From the NCBI GenBank assembly GCA_030645575.1, contig JAUSMJ010000081.1, positions 19,828 to 83,827 of the forward strand: DNA of 64,000 bases. Direction: 5' to 3'. The position numbers and the translations under genes are program-made. Shown in pieces: positions 62,071-64,000 of the stretch. The stretch is from Caulobacter sp. (GTDB taxonomy: Bacteria > Pseudomonadota > Alphaproteobacteria > Caulobacterales > Caulobacteraceae). Below the pieces are notes generated by a model that saw nothing but the letters and a program-made list of their open reading frames with translations, ran no database searches and was not told where the DNA came from. Position 1 is the first letter of the stretch. Every line of letters starts with the position of its first letter.

Positions 62071-62766
62071 TCAATGAGGCTTGTAGGTCAGTAGGTGCGG
62101 GATCGTCATCAGGATGATCTTCAGATCCATGGTCACGGACCATTCCTCGATATAGCGATTGTCAAGCGCCGCCCGTCGATGCATCTCTGAAACATCGCCA
62201 CCGCCTCGGGAGCCACGAACCTGCGAAAGGCCGGTTAGGCCAGGACGCGTTCTGAACCTCAATCCATAGTGATCAATCAGCGCCAGATACTTCGCGTCGT
62301 GATCGGTCGCATGGGGCCTTGGGCCAACGAGAGACATCTCCCCACGCAAGACGTTGAAGAGTTGAGGCAATTCGTCGAGGCTCAGGCGCCGTAGCACCGC
62401 GCCCAGACTGGTGATACGCGGATCGTCTTTCTCTGCGGGCGCGTTGCCCGCCACTTCCCGCGCAACCATGGTTCTGAGCTTATAGACGGTGAAGGCCCGC
62501 CCGTGCAGGCCGGTACGTTGCTGCCGAAACAGCGCGGGGCCTGGTGTTTCAAGCCGAATGGCCAAGGCAAGCAGCGTCATAATGGGTGCAATGAAAACCA
62601 GGGCCATTCCCGCCCCGACTATGTCCAGGCCCCGTTTGACAATACTTGTAGCCACGGCCGCTGGTTGTTCCTGAAAGTCCGGAAGCGTCACGCCAGCATA
62701 CACCAAGGCCTCAAAGTCATCCTGACTGGTCAATCGCGCCTCACCCGCAACACATCTCATCGGCAA
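62071..62766 (-). CDS. Polyprenyl-phosphate sugar-1-phosphate transferase (initiating, Bac_transf family)
   Basis: A 231-residue membrane-associated phosphoglycosyl transferase that starts repeat-unit assembly by moving a sugar-1-phosphate to undecaprenyl phosphate. A re-entrant hydrophobic helix (SIVKRGLDIVGAGMALVFIA) is followed by PGPALFRQQRTG, FTVYKLRTM, LSLDELPQLFNVLRGEMSLVGPRP and RPGLTGLSQVRG, all hallmark blocks. It lacks the four N-terminal helices of WbaP, so it belongs to the short form. The start codon is uncertain: TTG 62766, ATG 62760 or a later TTG are possible. First biosynthetic gene of the minus-strand operon. Confidence 0.93.
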   Translation of the reverse strand: MPMRCVAGEARLTSQDDFEALVYAGVTLPDFQEQPAAVATSIVKRGLDIVGAGMALVFIAPIMTLLALAIRLETPGPALFRQQRTGLHGRAFTVYKLRTMVAREVAGNAPAEKDDPRITSLGAVLRRLSLDELPQLFNVLRGEMSLVGPRPHATDHDAKYLALIDHYGLRFRTRPGLTGLSQVRGSRGGGDVSEMHRRAALDNRYIEEWSVTMDLKIILMTIPHLLTYKPH

Positions 62767-63062
62767 ACCGACATCGTTCGGTCAAAATGAGTGGCGCTGC
62801 AACGCTCGCCGGGCCGTCCCGCAGCATATCGAATACTCGCCGTAGCCATCGCGATGTTTGCGGTCGCGAAAGTCTTGCCCACCCCCGGCCGTCTATGAGG
62901 CGAGCGCGGCCATCTTCGTGCGGGACCACACTCCACCCGAGGCCCGGAATATGGCTCCCGGCAGCCGCAAGCGCACTCAAGACAAAGGCCGCTGTCCACT
63001 TGAGCCAGCGGCCTCCATCATTGAATCTAAGGCACTCGTTGGGCCTTGCGGCCCATCGACCC
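62767..63062. other. 296-bp gap upstream of the sugar transferase gene
   Basis: A minus-strand frame 62741-63094 is open across this gap and contains a hydrophobic stretch (WTAAFVLSALAAAG). It overlaps both neighbours and has no recognised family or good ribosome-binding site. I treat the gap as the promoter region of the polysaccharide operon and leave the ORF as a weak possibility. Confidence 0.35.
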
Positions 63063-63305
63063 CTACGGGCTGACCGGCGCGTCGTCGTCGTCATTGGCAG
63101 CGACGATGATCCCGATCGTGGCGATGCCGAAGATCACGTACAGCAGCCAAGGCGAGGCCGCGTCGAACTCGTTCGACTGACCCGTTTGAGCGCCGACGCG
63201 CTCGACAGCGCTCGTGGCAACCTTCGCCGTCGCCTGTTGAGCGTAGGCTTGCCCGGAGAGGCAAACCAGGCTGACAGCGAGGGCGGCGGCACATTTGCGA
63301 AGCAT
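63063..63305 (-). CDS. Small secreted/membrane protein, unknown function
   Basis: An 80-residue protein with a clear Sec signal peptide (LRKCAAALAVSLVCLSGQAYA, cleavage after AYA at about residue 22). The mature part has a short polar stretch, a membrane helix (SPWLLYVIFGIATIGIIVAA) and an acidic tail NDDDDAPVSP. ATG 63305 follows GAGGTG at 4 nt. No family is recognised. It is 296 bp upstream of the sugar transferase gene on the same strand, so it could be an accessory component of the same polysaccharide operon. A real gene by signal, length and ribosome-binding site. Confidence 0.78.
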   Translation of the reverse strand: MLRKCAAALAVSLVCLSGQAYAQQATAKVATSAVERVGAQTGQSNEFDAASPWLLYVIFGIATIGIIVAANDDDDAPVSP

Positions 63306-63802
63306 GTATCACCTCTTCATTGGTTACAACGCAAGGACCTATGGCACCTGAGCGTCGCGACTTCATTACCTCTCCCTCACGAACCTCGCAACCCCTGTTT
63401 GTGTAACGGGTCGATGAAAAGGAACGCGGTGCGGCGAAAACGCGACACATGGTCTTCGGGGTGGCCCGCCAGCCACAGCCTGAGCGAGAGGCAGCTTCGC
63501 CTGAGGCGCGAATTCAAGTCAACCCCGGAGCGCGCTGAGGCCGAACTTCGTCACCTGTCGTTTCGGGAGAGCCGGCGCGTTCCATGGTCGCGGCGGGCAC
63601 CGCGGTCTGATTGCGCGACGGTCCGCCAGTCTTGATCGTCGCGACCAGCCCCTGGGGAGATCCGACGGACAGGGTTTTCCATCCGCGCGCGCTCCCGGAC
63701 AGCGCCGCGAAACAGACCGCGACCGGCCGGGAGATCTCGCGACCTGGACAAACACGGGCACGGCCCAACCCTCAGGCCAGAGGCGACGTCCCAACAGGCA
63801 AA
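63306..63802. other. About 500-bp region without a recognised gene
   Basis: No frame here shows a recognised family, good start signal or signal peptide. Several short overlapping frames on both strands are typical GC-rich noise. It should contain the promoter for the small 80-residue protein near 63310-63400. Confidence 0.4.
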
Positions 63803-63826
63803 GGCCCCGGTGTTTCCACCGGGGCC
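63803..63826 (-). terminator. Hairpin terminator downstream of the partial outer-membrane gene
   Basis: Perfect 10-bp arms ggccccggtg and caccggggcc surround a 4-nt loop. On the minus strand the stem is followed by TTTGCCTG, a short T run. It lies 36 bp after the stop of the minus-strand gene that runs off the window edge. Confidence 0.8.
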
Positions 63827-63862
63827 CCGCTTTGGTTCAGGCTTTACGCCGAAGATTGCCGA

Positions 63863-64000
63863 TCAGAAGTTGATCGAGATCGTCGAACGGCGGTTCAGCG
63901 GTTCCTTCACACCATCGCCGGTGGCGACGGCGAGATCGGTTTCACCCTTCCAGTCGACCGCCAGCGTACCGGCGGCGACGCCCAGGCCCACCAGCGCGTC
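63863..64000 (-). CDS. C-terminal end of a probable outer-membrane beta-barrel protein (partial)
   Basis: Only the last 45 residues are in the window. They include GTLAVDWKGETDLAVATGDG and end NRRSTISINF. A final phenylalanine preceded by alternating polar and hydrophobic residues is the usual C-terminal signal for outer-membrane beta-barrels recognised by BamA. The family cannot be named from this fragment. A hairpin terminator follows the stop. Confidence 0.6.
   Translation of the reverse strand, partial: DALVGLGVAAGTLAVDWKGETDLAVATGDGVKEPLNRRSTISINF

Noticed and set aside
62741..63094. A minus-strand ORF of 117 codons with a hydrophobic segment between the small membrane protein and the sugar transferase.
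   Set aside because: It overlaps both neighbours, lacks a ribosome-binding site and has no recognised family; retained only as a note for that gap.
63395..63635. A plus-strand frame with an ERAEAELRHLSFRE stretch, slightly reminiscent of DUF559/Vsr-like endonuclease N-termini.
   Set aside because: The resemblance is too short, no catalytic motif follows and there is no good start.

Overview
This window is GC-rich DNA from an alphaproteobacterium, most likely a member of the Caulobacteraceae (Caulobacter or Phenylobacterium type). I infer this from codon use, family content and gene neighbourhoods; no rRNA or tRNA gene is present to confirm it. Most of the window concerns sugar-nucleotide supply, surface polysaccharide assembly and type I protein secretion.

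Region 1 (1-20.6 kb) is mostly housekeeping and small accessory operons. It has a partial SDR gene, galU, and glmS and glmM facing away from each other. These are followed by a Phd/VapC toxin-antitoxin pair with a palindromic operator, a YCII protein, a GST-MarR pair, and a DUF969-DUF979-DUF2891 membrane operon. Next come a REP-associated tyrosine transposase flanked by its REP palindromes, an AraC regulator, a CPBP protease, a nucleotide-sugar dehydrogenase, an M48 lipoprotein protease, a DUF3617 lipoprotein, a metallophosphatase and a fused ManC/AGE-epimerase. The region ends with a 5'-shortened tyrosine recombinase gene.

Region 2 (20.6-31.4 kb) is a type I secretion locus. It encodes a serralysin-type metalloprotease and a ~1600-residue modular protein containing a putative NlpC/CHAP-like cysteine hydrolase domain. 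Both carry RTX repeats, an array of 41-residue repeats and a related C-terminal tail. The PrtD-like ABC exporter and HlyD-like adaptor are divergently encoded next to them. I regard this as the most interesting system in the window.

Region 3 (31.4-62.8 kb) is a surface polysaccharide cluster built from several operons. On the plus strand are FkbM, a methyltransferase, a flippase and an acyltransferase, and then a GT-like protein, a methyltransferase, rfbB, a 4-epimerase, rfbD and rfbA. On the minus strand are a NeuB/cupin synthase, a HAD phosphatase, a Gfo/Idh oxidoreductase, a methyltransferase and a PhyH-like dioxygenase. Also on the minus strand are a sugar transferase, Wza, Wzc, an unknown membrane protein, an O-antigen ligase-like protein, GT4, a NeuA-like CMP-transferase, a Wzy-like protein and GT2. 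With rfbC the dTDP-L-rhamnose set is complete. NeuB + HAD + NeuA suggests a CMP-nonulosonate-like sugar. Broken IS21, IS481 and IS630 fragments at 31.4-31.7 kb and 49.5-51.6 kb bracket part of the cluster, which points to past insertion or rearrangement.

Region 4 (62.8-64 kb) holds one small secreted or membrane protein gene, a hairpin terminator and the 3' end of a probable outer-membrane beta-barrel gene.
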